From Adineta steineri (taxonomy: Eukaryota > Rotifera > Eurotatoria > Adinetida > Adinetidae), in the NCBI GenBank assembly GCA_905250115.1, contig CAJNOI010000081.1:62001-126000 (forward strand): a stretch of 64,000 nt of DNA. Direction: 5' to 3'. Position numbers and translations under genes: made by a program. The notes beneath the pieces are model-generated. The model was not told where the DNA came from and made no database searches. It was given only the letters and a program-made list of their open reading frames with translations. Positions 1-13,189 of the stretch are shown here, one piece after another (the stretch's first letter is position 1; each line of letters begins with the position of its first letter).

Positions 1-1813
1 ATAGGGAAGGATAGTAAGATTTTTTTTATTCGATATTGAACAAGTTTATAAATACTGCTCAAAACTATTGTCTTTCATATCAGTACAGAAATTTCCATGT
101 TTTCCAGTTATTAAAAGAAACATTACGAAAAGTTTTTTTACTCTATTCTTCGACTATTGTTTTATAGACATTCGTTTTGAGATGATTATAACAAAGAGAA
201 GTCCAATAGAACTAAATCTAGAGATAGAGAAATTCATGATATTAGCCTGTCGCTTTCTGTTGGAGACATCATTAATCCAAGTATGAATTATCTATGAGAA
301 GTGTGGAGATACAGCACATCGATTGTTAGCTGTTCGGAAGACACTACTTTCTCAAAATCAGGGTGTGGATGTGTAAGAATGAATATGAACAAATATACAC
401 GAAGAAAGTCCGTAACACACATTCTCTAAATTGATATACTCAGCTTTCAGCGACAAAATCATGAAACTGTTTTTTTGTGTGTAAAAGATAGAAGGATGAG
501 ACTGAAAAAGTCAAATGAACATTTTTTATATCTAGACTTTGTCTCAGACCTGGTTTTACTCAGTTCAGATGTAACAACCAATTGTTTCTTTTGTCATAGA
601 GAGTTGTATCTTCTTACCTGTACATTGAAAACGTTTTTACAAAATGAAAATATGTTTATAATGCTTGTGTGCTCGTTTCTCCATACTCAACGAACAAAAG
701 AAGTCACAGACGTCTATTTGAATAAATATACTCGAACCTTGAAGAATAAAATAGAAACGAATAAAAACAACAGTTTTCAAGCATAATGGGAGCATTTCGC
801 ATCAATAATGTTCAAGGATATCTTTTTCCTCTATCCAAAAATTTCAAATTTCTTTTTATGATTTTATCTACACGGCACATGCATTTAACTGTTCTCGATC
901 TATGAAACACATTTTGACAATTAAAGGTTAACTTTAAAGTCGCCCACAATACACCACATTTTTATATAACAATCGGTAAAGTTCTTTTTGCATTCTATCA
1001 TACCTCTACAAAAATCGAATTTCAAAACAAAACTAATTTTTTCTACACATATTAAAAAAAACTTTGAATATCCATTATTTTGTGGTGTGAATGCGGGTAA
1101 ATACTATCAAAATATTTGTATAACTGTCTCAGTTAAAAATATACATAAATTGTCACTAAAGATTAGTAAATGGTATTATTGATATATTCAATAAATATAT
1201 AATCATCTGAAGTAGCCTGCGTTTCATAATACAAACATTCCTTTTTTTTATTTACTTTTCATTTCAATCATTTTCATTACATAGTAGCATAGACAGAACT
1301 TTTGTCTCTTACACTCTGCTATAAACAGTTTCAATTTACAACGATATATCTAAACGTGAATCAACGAAAATCTATATCTTGTTTAAAGGATCGGTTTTTT
1401 TTTGTAGAAAGTTAATCGAAAAAAAAACAAACAGATGCAAACAATAGTATCAAATGATCGAAATATAAGAATATCGTTCACAAATTTGTAAAGAAAGAAA
1501 AAATTAGGAATAGGCAAAAAGAGAGAGAGACATTGGACTACAGTTATTAACATAGACAAATAAGAAATGATGAACACAACGAGAATAGCATAATTTATAC
1601 ACGAATAAAACGATAGAAAGATCAAAATATAACTAATATTGTAAACACATTTTCATCAAATAAAAGAACTATAAAATAAGAAAGAAAGAAAGAGAATTTA
1701 ATCATGAATAATATGAAAATAGAATTGAATGAAGCAAAGAAAAAAAGGACATAATTATTGTTCTCTTTAGATTGACTAGTGTGTATTAATATTTCACACA
1801 AGTGTATAGAAAT
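1..1813. other. Intergenic / 3' flank of the perlecan-like gene
   Basis: No convincing gene is visible. The open frames here are short, low-complexity and lack recognisable domains. The stretch holds one copy of a diverged direct repeat (see 640-1330) and the 3' flank of the minus-strand proteoglycan gene, whose stop codon lies at 1814-1816. Confidence 0.6.
640..1330 (+). repeat. Diverged direct repeat, copy A
   Basis: Blocks of clear similarity occur in the same order and orientation at 13190-14170. Shared stretches include the segment around 712-760 (matched near 13228-13275), the one around 815-860 (matched near 13325-13370) and the one around 1146-1200 (matched near 13953-14025). Copy B carries extra sequence between blocks. 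Neither copy keeps a shared long open frame, so this looks like duplicated noncoding DNA or gene remnants rather than a live gene. Confidence 0.75.
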
Positions 1814-4800
1814 CTATGAATATCTCTTCTTTTTCTTCGTATTTGGCTCATCTCCATCAAGAATATTGACCGGTACATAAGCATGATACTGTTGTGTTTG
1901 ATTTGGAATATCAACTTGACATTGTAAATACATCTGTTCAGCAGGTGTATCAACATTGGGTGCTAATACAACACTATTTCCTTCTTGCTAAAAATATATA
2001 AAAGAAAAAAACATAAATTATTTTCTATTCGAAATACATACATGAGCGTAATCCGGAAGACTTGTATCATGTGCATATTTACTCCAGGTTACTTTAAATT
2101 GTTCGGCACCTTTCACACGACATAAGACATTTGTTTTTTCACCACGTTTAATGTTTAATTGAGTTGGTTCAGCGATTACTTCAATATATTCTTTTGATAC
2201 ATGAGATTGTTCATTATTATGATTATACTGATAGTTTTGATCATCAACATCTATTACAGCACCTTAAATATAATAGTTATTCGTACGATAAGTTAAAACT
2301 AATTAATTCTATATACTTTCAAGGCGAAGATTATAGCTACTTGCTTGTGCTGCAATTTCTGGTGCACGTGGAAAACTTACTTCACATCTAAATTTCAAAT
2401 CAAAAATATTTTATTTCACAAGCAAAATTTTTTTTTTTACCGATAATATCCAGCATCATGTAATTGAGCATTAAGAATAATTATTAAACCATCTGAATGT
2501 ACCTCAACATCTATTTAAAAGAAAGTTTAATTTGATAATAAAAAATTCAATTTTTACTATTTGCTAATGGTTGATCATCTTTGGTAAATTTATATTCATA
2601 TGGGCGATCAACATTTCCATGAACTGCACATTGTAATTGAATATTATATCCTATTTTATGATTTTGTTCATCAATTGGTTCAAAACGAACATTAACATAA
2701 CTACGTGCAGTATCATGATCATTATCTCCTATAATAATTATCAATAGTATATCAGAGAAATAGAAATATGCACAGTAAAGTAGATGAATACAACCAGAAT
2801 ACAAAAGCATTAATTGAAGTAAAAATATAAAGCGTTAAAGCATCTCCTCATGTAGTAAAAACAAATATAAGTTCATCATATTGAGTTGTTGTCCATGATA
2901 ATAATTCGTTGAATTCTTCAATATTTATTTAATTGATACACAAAAAAGAATAAAAGACTTATTATGGTTAAAAAGCAAAAGCATTTTGCAAACAACCAAC
3001 AAAGTTATTAAAATCGTACTTACCATTTTCATGTTGCTGATCAACTAATAGATTTAGAGAAAAAAAAATTATCTACGAAAATTAACAAGTAGTATTCTTA
3101 CATGATTCTTGCCATTGAACATAAATTGTTGATGATGCAGTACCACCAGTATTTGTGACATCAAGAGTATATTGTCCGGCAACATGACTTGATTGACCTT
3201 GAATATGTAATGCACCATCATTATTTATAGTTACACCATGTGGGAGATCGATTGATCCATCTTTTGACCATCTTATTACGGCTCCTTTGCCTCCCTAAAC
3301 ATAATGCATCGATTTTAGAATAAATAAAAATTTTCCTATTACAGAAATATTAGGTATAATATCGATTGTTTGACCATGACTAAGTTCATATTGATCTTGT
3401 TGAAAACGAATTTGTGGTACCAATTGAATACGAGAACGACGACGTCTTGGTTCAACATAGATTTGTAATTGTTTGGTATCTTCACCATATATATTACGTA
3501 CAGTAACTTGATAAGTACCTGCTACATCTAGTGTTGCTTTATGGAGAATAAGACGATCTTCTTCAATCGTAAATATTGATGGCATTGATTCATAACCTTC
3601 CGCGGTTACTCTAGTCCAAATAACTTCAATTGGTTTCTGTGCCTAGATATGTTATAAATAAAACACAATAAATAAATCTTATTTTATTTCATTTGACATA
3701 CATTAATTTTATATGGAACAATGAGACGTTGACCTTCTTTTAAAGTAGCTGAATTAGGTTCAAAACGTATTTTTAATGGACCTCCTGAAACAAAACAAAC
3801 GGAGTCAAAATAAGATAATAAAGTTTTGGTTCACATACGTGTTTGTGGTTTTTCTGTGGTCTTTGATTTTTCATCTAGAATATAAAAGTAAGATTACAAT
3901 CAATTTTTATATTTTATTTTAACGTACGTTGATCTGGAGGATGCGTTCTACCAGCTTGATTGTTATGTGTATCTGAAAGTATATCATCTGAATAAGAGTT
4001 GTTTAAAGGAAAATTATAAACAAACCTGGATGATCTAAGGAAATAATAATATGTTGAATACTTCCATCCTTATGAGTGATTGTACATGTATATTTTCCAG
4101 CTTGTAAAGCTGATGGGTGTTGAATAACAAGGTCATTACCATCTTGAACAACACCCGTAGGTAATGAATTATCACCCGTACGACTCCAAGAAACGGATAT
4201 TGGATGAATATCCTAATACAGATAATATAATTCAATATATAAAATAAAATTATATTGATTATTTACCGGAATTGGAAATGGAATACGTTGTTCTGATTGA
4301 CTATCATCTAAATCAATATGAACTAGTACTGAGTCCGATTCATCTTGTGGTACTTTATTGACATAGGGTTGAGTTTGAGTGTTTGTTTCATGAAATTGAT
4401 CTAAAATAATCTATAGATTTAATTTCATTGAAAAAAAAATGATTTTTACCTTGTTGATCTTCATTGATTTGTATACATTGTCTACCTCGCGAGTCAAGTA
4501 CATAACCTGGACGACATCGTTCACATCGATCACCTTCACTATTACCTTGACAATTCTATTGATAAAGAAACATACTAATATTAATTTCTAAGAATATAGA
4601 ATACATACTGAACATTTGCCAGTATCTTGATCACATTGATCTGATCGTTCATGACATAATGATCGACAAGACCAACATTGTCCTAAATTATTACCACATA
4701 ATGGACATACACGACCATAACCTTGAGCACATTTTTCACAGGATGAACCAGTATAATTAACTGGACAATGACATTGTTCAACTGTGGGTGCAGCAGTCAT

Positions 4801-7800
4801 ATAACCATCACGAGCAGCAATATTTAATGTAACCTCTCGAAGACTAAAATTGACAATAGTATAGTAAAAAAAAACTATGTTAAATTTAATCTTACACAGC
4901 ATTACGTTGACCACCGATTGGATTTATTTTTATAAGAAAAGTATCTATATTCGATAGAGCCGTAAGAAGCTTTTCGCGTTTCATAGATCTACCATCTTTA
5001 TGTGTAAATGTTCTCTAGGATAAATAAAAATACTCGATAATTTTTCTAGTACTTTCTACATTTATATTTATACCTCATTAAGTTGTATCGAATACATAGC
5101 GTCTGTATTGGCTTTGAATCGTTGTGTCGAAGGAAGTTTATGAATAAGATCGATATTATTACCACGTAACCAAATAAAAGCATCATTACTAGGTGCATCA
5201 TTATCGTTTCCATCATTAGTAAAATGAATATCAATAGTACCATCGTATAATGTAATAAAATTACCTAAAAGTTCTTTTGGTGCTTTCCAATAAAGAACTT
5301 CATGAAGTGATCGATCTAATGAATTTTGATTAAGAGCTATTTCACGTCCATGATTGCGTCTTTCAATTTTATTGCCAGCTTGATATGAGTCAGTATCAAA
5401 ATTTTGTGGTACAGCATTCCAATCATTTAGTGAAAGAAAAATCTAATAATAAAAATAAATTAAATAAAAGATTAAGAAAACAATACATACTGGTTTTCGT
5501 TTCCAATCTGTGGATGTACATTCAGTTTCTATACCAGAACAAAAGCATGATAAACAACCATCAGGTGTTATTGGATTTAGATAAAAATGACCACTTTTAC
5601 ATTGATCACATCGATCTCCTTCAACATTACATTTGCAATAACAATGATCGTTACATTCTACCATTGTACCCGATGCATCACAATCTATTTAACGATAGAA
5701 AATAAATTATACTTTTTTTTAGATATAATTTAAGTACGAACTCGACGAAAATTTGTTAAAAGGCGTTGACGTGGGTGAAGTAGAAGCTGGACCCGTTGGT
5801 ATTAATGGTCCGCCAGGTCCTAATGGTCCACGAGGTCCTGATGGTCCACCAGGTCCTGATGGTCCACGAGGTCCTGATGGTCCGTCAGGTCCCGATGGTC
5901 CGCCAGGTCCTGATGGTCCGTCAGGTCCCGACGGTCCGTCAGGTCCTAATGGTCGTATTGTTATTGGTTTTAGCGTTGATGTTGCCGTTATTGCTTTTAC
6001 TGGTGGTAGATAGACACATGGATATACCTGTGATTTATCACTAACTGATATTATATATTAAAGAAACAAATTAATAATATATTTTGTCTTATGATCAAGA
6101 AAAAAAATACAAACCATTAACATGAACAATAGCATCGGGAACAGCAAAAGTAAAACCTTGATTATTAAGTGCTTCACATGAATAAGCACCACCATCATTT
6201 GGATAAACATACCGAATTGTAAGTGTACCAATAACAAGAGTTGGATCATTAGGATCAGAAGATTGTGTCATAATACATCGATCATTCTCAGGACATTCAG
6301 TACAAATATGTCCCCAATTGAGACGCCAATTAACATATGGTGCTGGTGAACCACGAACAGTACATTGAAGAGTTACTGTACCACCAACACCGACTTCAAT
6401 TTGACGTTGTGGTGGCGAAATAATTGTTGGTTTAGCTTGATAAAAAAAGATTTGCAATAAATAGAAGAATATTCCTTATTTTATGTTAACACTTACCACA
6501 ACCAATTTCATCTGAATGATCAGGACAATCATTGAATTTATCACATTGAAATGAACGTGGAATACAGACAAGATTTCCATTTGTACTATTAATATTATTA
6601 CCACATTGAAATTCATTTGTTTTACAATAACGTTGACGAGGAATTAAGTCTAGAGTGCAAAAAAAAAGAAAATATTTATAAATAAACTTAACGTATTTGT
6701 TTCTTTATTTAAACGTACCACAATAGCGTTGCTCTTCATCGCTTCCATCATCACAATCCCTAAAATCAATTATATTCATTTTCAAGTATGTTTTTTTTTG
6801 TCTTGAAAATATTTTTGTTACCGATCACCATCACACATCCAAAATTTTTGCGCACATTTTCTTCCTCTGCCAGGTTCTGAACAACGAATTTCATTCGGTT
6901 GACATTCACCACCATCTGAAAATTTCAAATAAAATCAATTTACTATTCATATATAATATAAACAAAACGAATGTATAAAAAAGAAAGAAAGAAAAGAAAG
7001 TTCCTACTACTTCTATTAAGTGGTACATGTCAAATAAAAAAAGAAGTTAAAAACTTACGACTACATGTTTCATCACTATTATCACCACAATCATTTTTAC
7101 CATCGCATACTGATGTACGAGGAATACATTTACCATTAACACAAGTAGCTTCTTCATAACTACATCCTCCAGTTTTAGTAGGAACAACTAAATTCGAAAA
7201 ATTTATTTTAAATTTAGCCTTATCGAATAGTTTACCTGATGCAGAATTTGATGCTTAAGAAATAAAAATAATTGATTATTTAAATTATTATATTTGTATT
7301 TCTATTTACCTTGAAATGTCAGAATACTATTAGCATCTGTATAATCACTATTTGGAATCGTACAACGATAATTGCCTAGATAAGATTGTGAAATTGGACG
7401 AATGTGAAGAATTTTATTTTGTGGTGAAAATGGGTCTTTGTTATTAATAAGCTGAAAAAATGTCATAAATTTATCTTATTTTATAATTAAAAAAGCAAAA
7501 TAAGTACATACATGATTATTAAAATACCATTGAATACGATTTTCATCTTCTCGTGTTGCACCTTCACATTGAATATCAACATTATCACCTTCAGACATAT
7601 CCGGTACAATAAGACGTAATTGTCCTCGACCGCCATTCGCTTGAAAACAAATTGAATATAAAAACGAAACTTTTCTTTTTTTGTTTAAACTCACATGTAG
7701 GAACAGGTAAAGCTTCTTCTTGATGTACTGATGGTGGAATAGAACCACTACCTTCTTGTAGAGTAAGTTCAGCTGAAGCACTCTTTCCAGTATTTGTTTG

Positions 7801-9649
7801 TGCCATACATGTATATGTACCAAATTTACTTGGATCATCAAGTGTAATATGTGATGTTAATGTAATTTGTGACGCTGTTATTTTTTTATCATTCTCAGAT
7901 GCTGGATTTATTAAAGCATGACGCTAAAAATAATTCAGAAAATAAAATAATTGAAATAGCAAATAGAAATAGTTTTACTCGTTCAGGTGTTTCTTGAATC
8001 CAGTAAATATTTGTTGTTGAATCACCACCATAAACAGTACAAGTTAATTCAATTGTTTGACCACGTTGAGCTTGACGAGTAGTTGGGTTGACAACAACGT
8101 TAAATTCAACTTGATCATCTTCCTCTGCTTGTGCTGGTGTTTGAGTATCATCGTCTATTGAATAAGAAAAATCAAAGTCGGTATTTAAAAACTATATAAT
8201 ATAAATTTACACTTGCCTTCTGATTCAGTAGCTTCTGTTGGATTTTCTAAAAGTCAAATGAGAGAAAACAATAAGCAACCAATAAAAAAAACAAATAGTT
8301 TTGACTTATGTCTTCATTAATGAAGAAAAAAAGCAAATCAATTAGTAAGCAATAAATATGATGAATTTATCAGTTAATCTCTTCTTTTTTTTCATTCATG
8401 TTTTTGGAGTAGATTTATCTTTATATGGTCATAATCATGATCACGATTGTTAGATACTTCAGTTGAATATTATGTTTGCTTGTCTTTTTCAAATTTGATC
8501 ATCAACAACTACTAGTTGTTCATAGACACATACAGTTCATAAAACGTATATAAAATAAAAGTCATTCTTATGAGAGAAGAAAACCGACACATGCAATAAA
8601 AGTATACAGCTGAGCAAAATTATGATACGATTGTTGATAACAGTTGTTGTTAAATCAACAGCAATAAATATATCTGTAACTTTTGCTATTAAGACAATCA
8701 TAATGCTATCAATAAGTGATGGTAGAGTAATAGCCTTATCTTCAATGACTATATAGTATTTATGAACATTTATTATTAGTAAAGAAGCAATAAGAAGTTG
8801 TTAGTAATAAAGAAGAAAACAATTTAATTATAATTATTAAACCGACAAACAATATATAACATAATAATCTTCTGTAAGTCTTACCATCAGCAACAGCATC
8901 GGCATCAGCTAAAATGAAAATAGAAAGAGTCAATTAATCATTTATTCAAGAAAAAACCACAAAAGTTCTCAATAAGCAAAAGCAGGCAAATATAGATAGA
9001 TTTAAATAAATAAAACGGATCATGTTATTTGATACATTCGTTTGTATGTCATCACCACACCTTGTCGAGTAAATATTGATATTTCTGGAAGAGTAGTATC
9101 ATCGAACTCAGTTGTATCTAGTGATATATCCGTCTGATAAGTTCCATACATAGTTATGTCTGAAACCATAGTAGTTGCTAAAGATCAATGATTTTTTTAT
9201 TTCGATAAAACTTATTTTATCAATATACTTACCACAATTAAATTCGTCTGAACTATCAGCACATTCTGGATGTTCATTACATAATATAGCACATATTCTA
9301 TTATGATCTCTACAAGGTACCATTCCTTCGGGACAAATATCGTCTATTGACAGGAGAAAGCATGTAGCAGAAGAAAAGCACGAAGAAATCAATTAACGCA
9401 TATATATATACACGGTTTATTAGATTAAGAGGGATAGCATTGTAGTTTTTATAAACATGATCTTACTTTCTTCATATTGTCGTTTAAATCTTTGTCTTGA
9501 ATCGAGTTGAATGGAAGCACTCTAGGATAAGAAAATATATCAATTATCTAGTTTATAGTATACAAATTTTTTTTCCTTACTTGTGATATTGAGATATATG
9601 TCATAAAATAAAAACACAGGAATAATCCTATGATTACTTTAGGATCCAT
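1814..9649 (-). CDS. Perlecan-like basement membrane proteoglycan core protein (multi-exon)
   Basis: Secreted extracellular-matrix protein read on the minus strand through many short introns. The start at 9649 opens with a hydrophobic signal peptide ([15 protein letters not shown]). Order of domains: LDL-receptor class A module (about 9235-9348); acidic Thr-rich linker; Ig (about 7800-8150); Ig (about 7320-7650); three LDLa modules (about 7075-7190, 6715-6915, 6490-6650) with CDGxxDCxDxSDE-type calcium motifs; Ig (6113-6437); a collagen-like Gly-X-Y stretch (5803-5946); laminin-EGF (about 5510-5690); laminin IV/LamB (about 4830-5500); laminin-EGF (about 4480-4830); then about five Ig domains to a basic tail ending KKKKRYS. 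LDLa + Ig + LamB/LE + Ig is the perlecan (HSPG2/unc-52) signature. The SEA domain and the C-terminal laminin-G/EGF (endorepellin) region are absent, so this is a short version. One intron has a GC donor (8215-8216) and one exon is only 24 nt (8885-8908). The family is clear; individual exon edges are less certain. Confidence 0.88.
5803..5946 (-). repeat. Collagen-like Gly-X-Y repeat inside the perlecan-like gene
   Basis: Sixteen uninterrupted Gly-Pro-X triplets (48 codons) are read on the minus strand in frame with the flanking proteoglycan exons. The exon starts after an acceptor ending TATCAG, in phase 1 with the preceding Ig exon. The third position is D, S, G, R or L and never Pro. Because the GGWCC core is its own complement, the plus strand is also open as a Gly-Pro-X frame (5753-6013). 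Confidence 0.85.
8215..8216 (-). other. GC-AG intron donor in the perlecan-like gene
   Basis: Exon ...GAAG is followed by GCAAGT. Using this donor joins phase 1 to the next exon (GAT GAT ACT ...). The nearest GT donor, two bases downstream, would put a stop codon straight after the junction. A GC-AG intron is therefore the consistent reading. Confidence 0.7.
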
Positions 9650-10599
9650 TTAAAGGTCAACCAAAATCAAATAGTATCAAAAGAAAACTCTGAAAAAAAA
9701 TGAAATGAATGAATCTCTTAAATATACAACTTATTCATTAGCAAGAATAAAAAAAAAAATTTCTTTTATATGATTATCAATAATAAATAATTCAATTTCT
9801 TGAACATATCACCTTTTTCAAAAGATTAGAATTTGATTTACATATATGCATACATAAACACCTCTTTTATATATATATTAATGCAGTAAACTACTATTAT
9901 AAAAGATCGAGTTGAATATTAGTAAAAAGAAATCAAAGTATTTTATTGACTTAATTCTCTCTTACAAACCGCTTTTATTTATACTGTCAACTTACTGATG
10001 GTGTTAAAAAGAAAAAGGAGAAAAACATGATGTGACGACGCTCAAATAGCAACACATTTCTTTTTTTATTGAAATGTTGATGTAATAGAATGTTTGTGCT
10101 TCTGTCTATAGAATGTTAGGAGCTATATTTAAAAAAAAATGAAATACATTATTTAGCAAGTTATATTTTCATACAAACTAACCATTGCTTTAGGCTACAA
10201 ATAAAAACCAAAATACTATTATGTATTATTCGTGTGCTTATGGCTGCTTTGTTTCTAATGTATGTCGCGTCGCATGGCATGATGTAAATTAATCGAGTTG
10301 TTTGTTGCTTCAATATTAAATCTGGAGAAAGAAGAGAAGACTTTTAATAACATTTTTATTCATAAAAAAAAATCATTTACTTGTATGACCTTCAATTCTC
10401 GTTCGTTTTAGAAGGGGACATTCAAGGTGATAGAATAGTTGGAATAATAAGTAAATATGAAACTCTTTTTCAATGTATTTTCATTTTATTCGGACATCTA
10501 ATGAATACTTAACTGTTAATCGAAAAATTTCAATCGATAATTAATCTTATAAATAGATCGAAAATGATTTTTCAATCGAAAATAGTATATATTTATTTT

Positions 10600-10750
10600 C
10601 TTTTATATTCGATTTCGACGATTGAATAGATTAAAATTTTTTTTTTGTTTTCGATTGTTGTGCTTGAATACATTAAACTTTTTTGTATTCGATTGTGACA
10701 TGTGAATAGGCTGAGTTTTTTTGTTTTCGATTATTGTGGTTGAATAGAGA
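10600..10750 (+). repeat. Degenerate tandem repeat, about 40-bp period
   Basis: Four imperfect units share a T-run followed by TTCGATT, a short variable spacer and TGAATA. The units begin near 10607, 10650, 10688 and 10726. Confidence 0.6.
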
Positions 10751-13189
10751 ATCAACTGTTTTTCTGCTGCTCAGCACCAACATCTCAAGAGATTCAATCT
10801 TTTTTTGTTTTTGACTGCAACAACTGAAATTTTTTATGGCTTTGTTAGAAGTTTCTTTAGTTTCATAAAAAAAAAAGATTATCCATTACAAAAGAAGTAG
10901 TGAGGACATATGTATTAAAAAATGAATGTTTGAAAAAAAAACTGTATTTTTCTAATCAGATAAGCTGATATTAAAAAAATACAAAATCTGCCTAACAGCT
11001 TACTGTGCAGAATTCTCTAAACTATAGTAAAATAATATGCGATTATTCACACAATCTTTTATTAGGATTCAAGATCAGCCATAATGAATGAGATGCTAAG
11101 ATCTTTAAAATTTTATTATTGTATCAAATACATGTTTTAAGTTTCATTTTGATAGTTTTTGAAAACTTTAAAATTACAAAGACATTCTAGAACTCTACAA
11201 ACTTCTTCTTGTTGTACGAATAAAAATATATATCTTATCTGCAAAGTTCTATAGAATCGTATAGATTATTGTATCATTATAAAAATGAAGAGTTTATTAT
11301 ACTTGCCACGAAATGGAGTTCTAAACTCTAAAGAATATAAAAGATTTCTGATTATTATCATTAAAAGTAGTGATATATATCACATAGTGTGTAGACTGAA
11401 CTTAAAAATCGATGTGTAATCTTGTAAATATCAACAGAAATACTATTACAAGAATTTGGAAAACATACAATCACTGTTTCTCATTCCTATTATAATCAAT
11501 CTTCGTTATTCTCTTCCAATAACATCCTAGTACTACACTTAACAGCCGATAAACATCTTTTTTACTTTAAGCATTATGTGATTTGTGGAATTAAAAACTT
11601 GACAGTCTACTTAATATATCATCTACGTGCTTGTACGAAGAAGAGTAGCTATGTCATAGATAGTATGTCAAAATGCTTAAGACTTTGAAAGATCGTCTAT
11701 TTCTAAGGATACAAAAGATGTATGATAATCTGTATATCAACTTTTCAAAGATATTCAAAGATCTTCTTTTCTTCTGAAATAAAATAGATCGATGGATGAA
11801 TTTTCGATCGAGAACTAGTAACGGTATACAGTACAACATATCAGTAGTATAACTCGATTGCCGTAAGGTATATAATAGTTTATAAATGGTCCATGTCTAA
11901 TTACCACTTATGTACTATATTCTAAAACCGCTATAGGTGAGTAATGTTTACACGTCCTACTATACCGTATATAGGTCGTATTACTGGAGTATGTTAAAGT
12001 CAATATCAATTATTTATTTGGTAAAAACGTAAGCGTCAACAAAAATCTAGATCAGGGAAATTTTATGACTTTAGTCAATTTAACTATTAGATCAATAAAT
12101 TTGTTTTCTTTCTTATGAAATTCAATTTAATCGCTAAAAAAATTACTAATATTTTCAAGATAGATAATCAAAAATATCCTATGCTTATGAACAAGATATG
12201 TCGTAGACATAATCACCTGATTTTAGTTCTAAATATGCCCTCTAGGATACGAAACGAACACGATTTCCTACGATATTAGATATTGATGTTTATAAAATAC
12301 ACCATACCTAAGATCAAATGTCATGTAACACAATATACTTTGTAATAGTGATATTTAGATGGAGTTCAAATTTCACAAATAAATGCAAATTTCATAAAAT
12401 AATTCTGATTGGTTGCCAATAGATTTCACTGACCAAGTACATTCCAATTGATAATTTTTTTGTAAAAATTGGCATATTCTAAATAAAAATATGGAATCAA
12501 ATCAAATCTTTCTTTAAAAGTAAATTTACTCTTTTTGTCTCCATGTGCGCTCATATTTCTCTATATTATTTCATAGATTATAGGCTTATAATACTTAACT
12601 GAAAGACAATCATTTCATTTCTTTGCATTACTTATGTTTGTCTATATATATATAATCATAAATCATAACATAAAAATACGATTGTTTTTAAAGAAAAACT
12701 AATGTTCTCTTCTCTGCATTCTCATTGAGTACACACAAAAAAAATTCTAAAAACAACTGCAGTTAACAAAAATTGAAGGCTTTCTTCATCTGAATTCATT
12801 GGGCTTCTTTTTTTTATATGTACACAGCACCTGCATATGTGGATATAGTCGACGAATCTATCAGACGTTATTTGTAAAACTGACGTCAGCGATGATTCAA
12901 TAAACAGTACAACGAAATTTTAAAAAGTCGGTAGTAAAATTATAGAAAAAACTTTTTTCCCAGAAAGAGAGAAAGAATAATGAAACAACTCATTATCATT
13001 TTAAGTCTTCATTTTTCGTAAAGAGACTTCAAAAAAAGCATTAAAAGTTTCTCTCGGATATTGTGGTTTTTAATTCAAATACAACGAGTGACTGTGGTTT
13101 TGTTATCAGAAATTACAGTTTCTTACCATTGCTTAAAAGATTTTTGGTATCACATGAACATATGATTTTAATGCCTATGCTCTTATTTT

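Noticed and set aside
5753..6013. Plus-strand collagen-like open frame
   Set aside because: It is the mirror of the minus-strand Gly-Pro-X segment, which is in frame with the flanking proteoglycan exons through valid splice sites. The plus frame has no supporting exons.
12881..12888. Perfect CRE octamer in the gene-poor interval
   Set aside because: Nearest start codon is several kb away; an isolated 8-mer is expected by chance at modest frequency.
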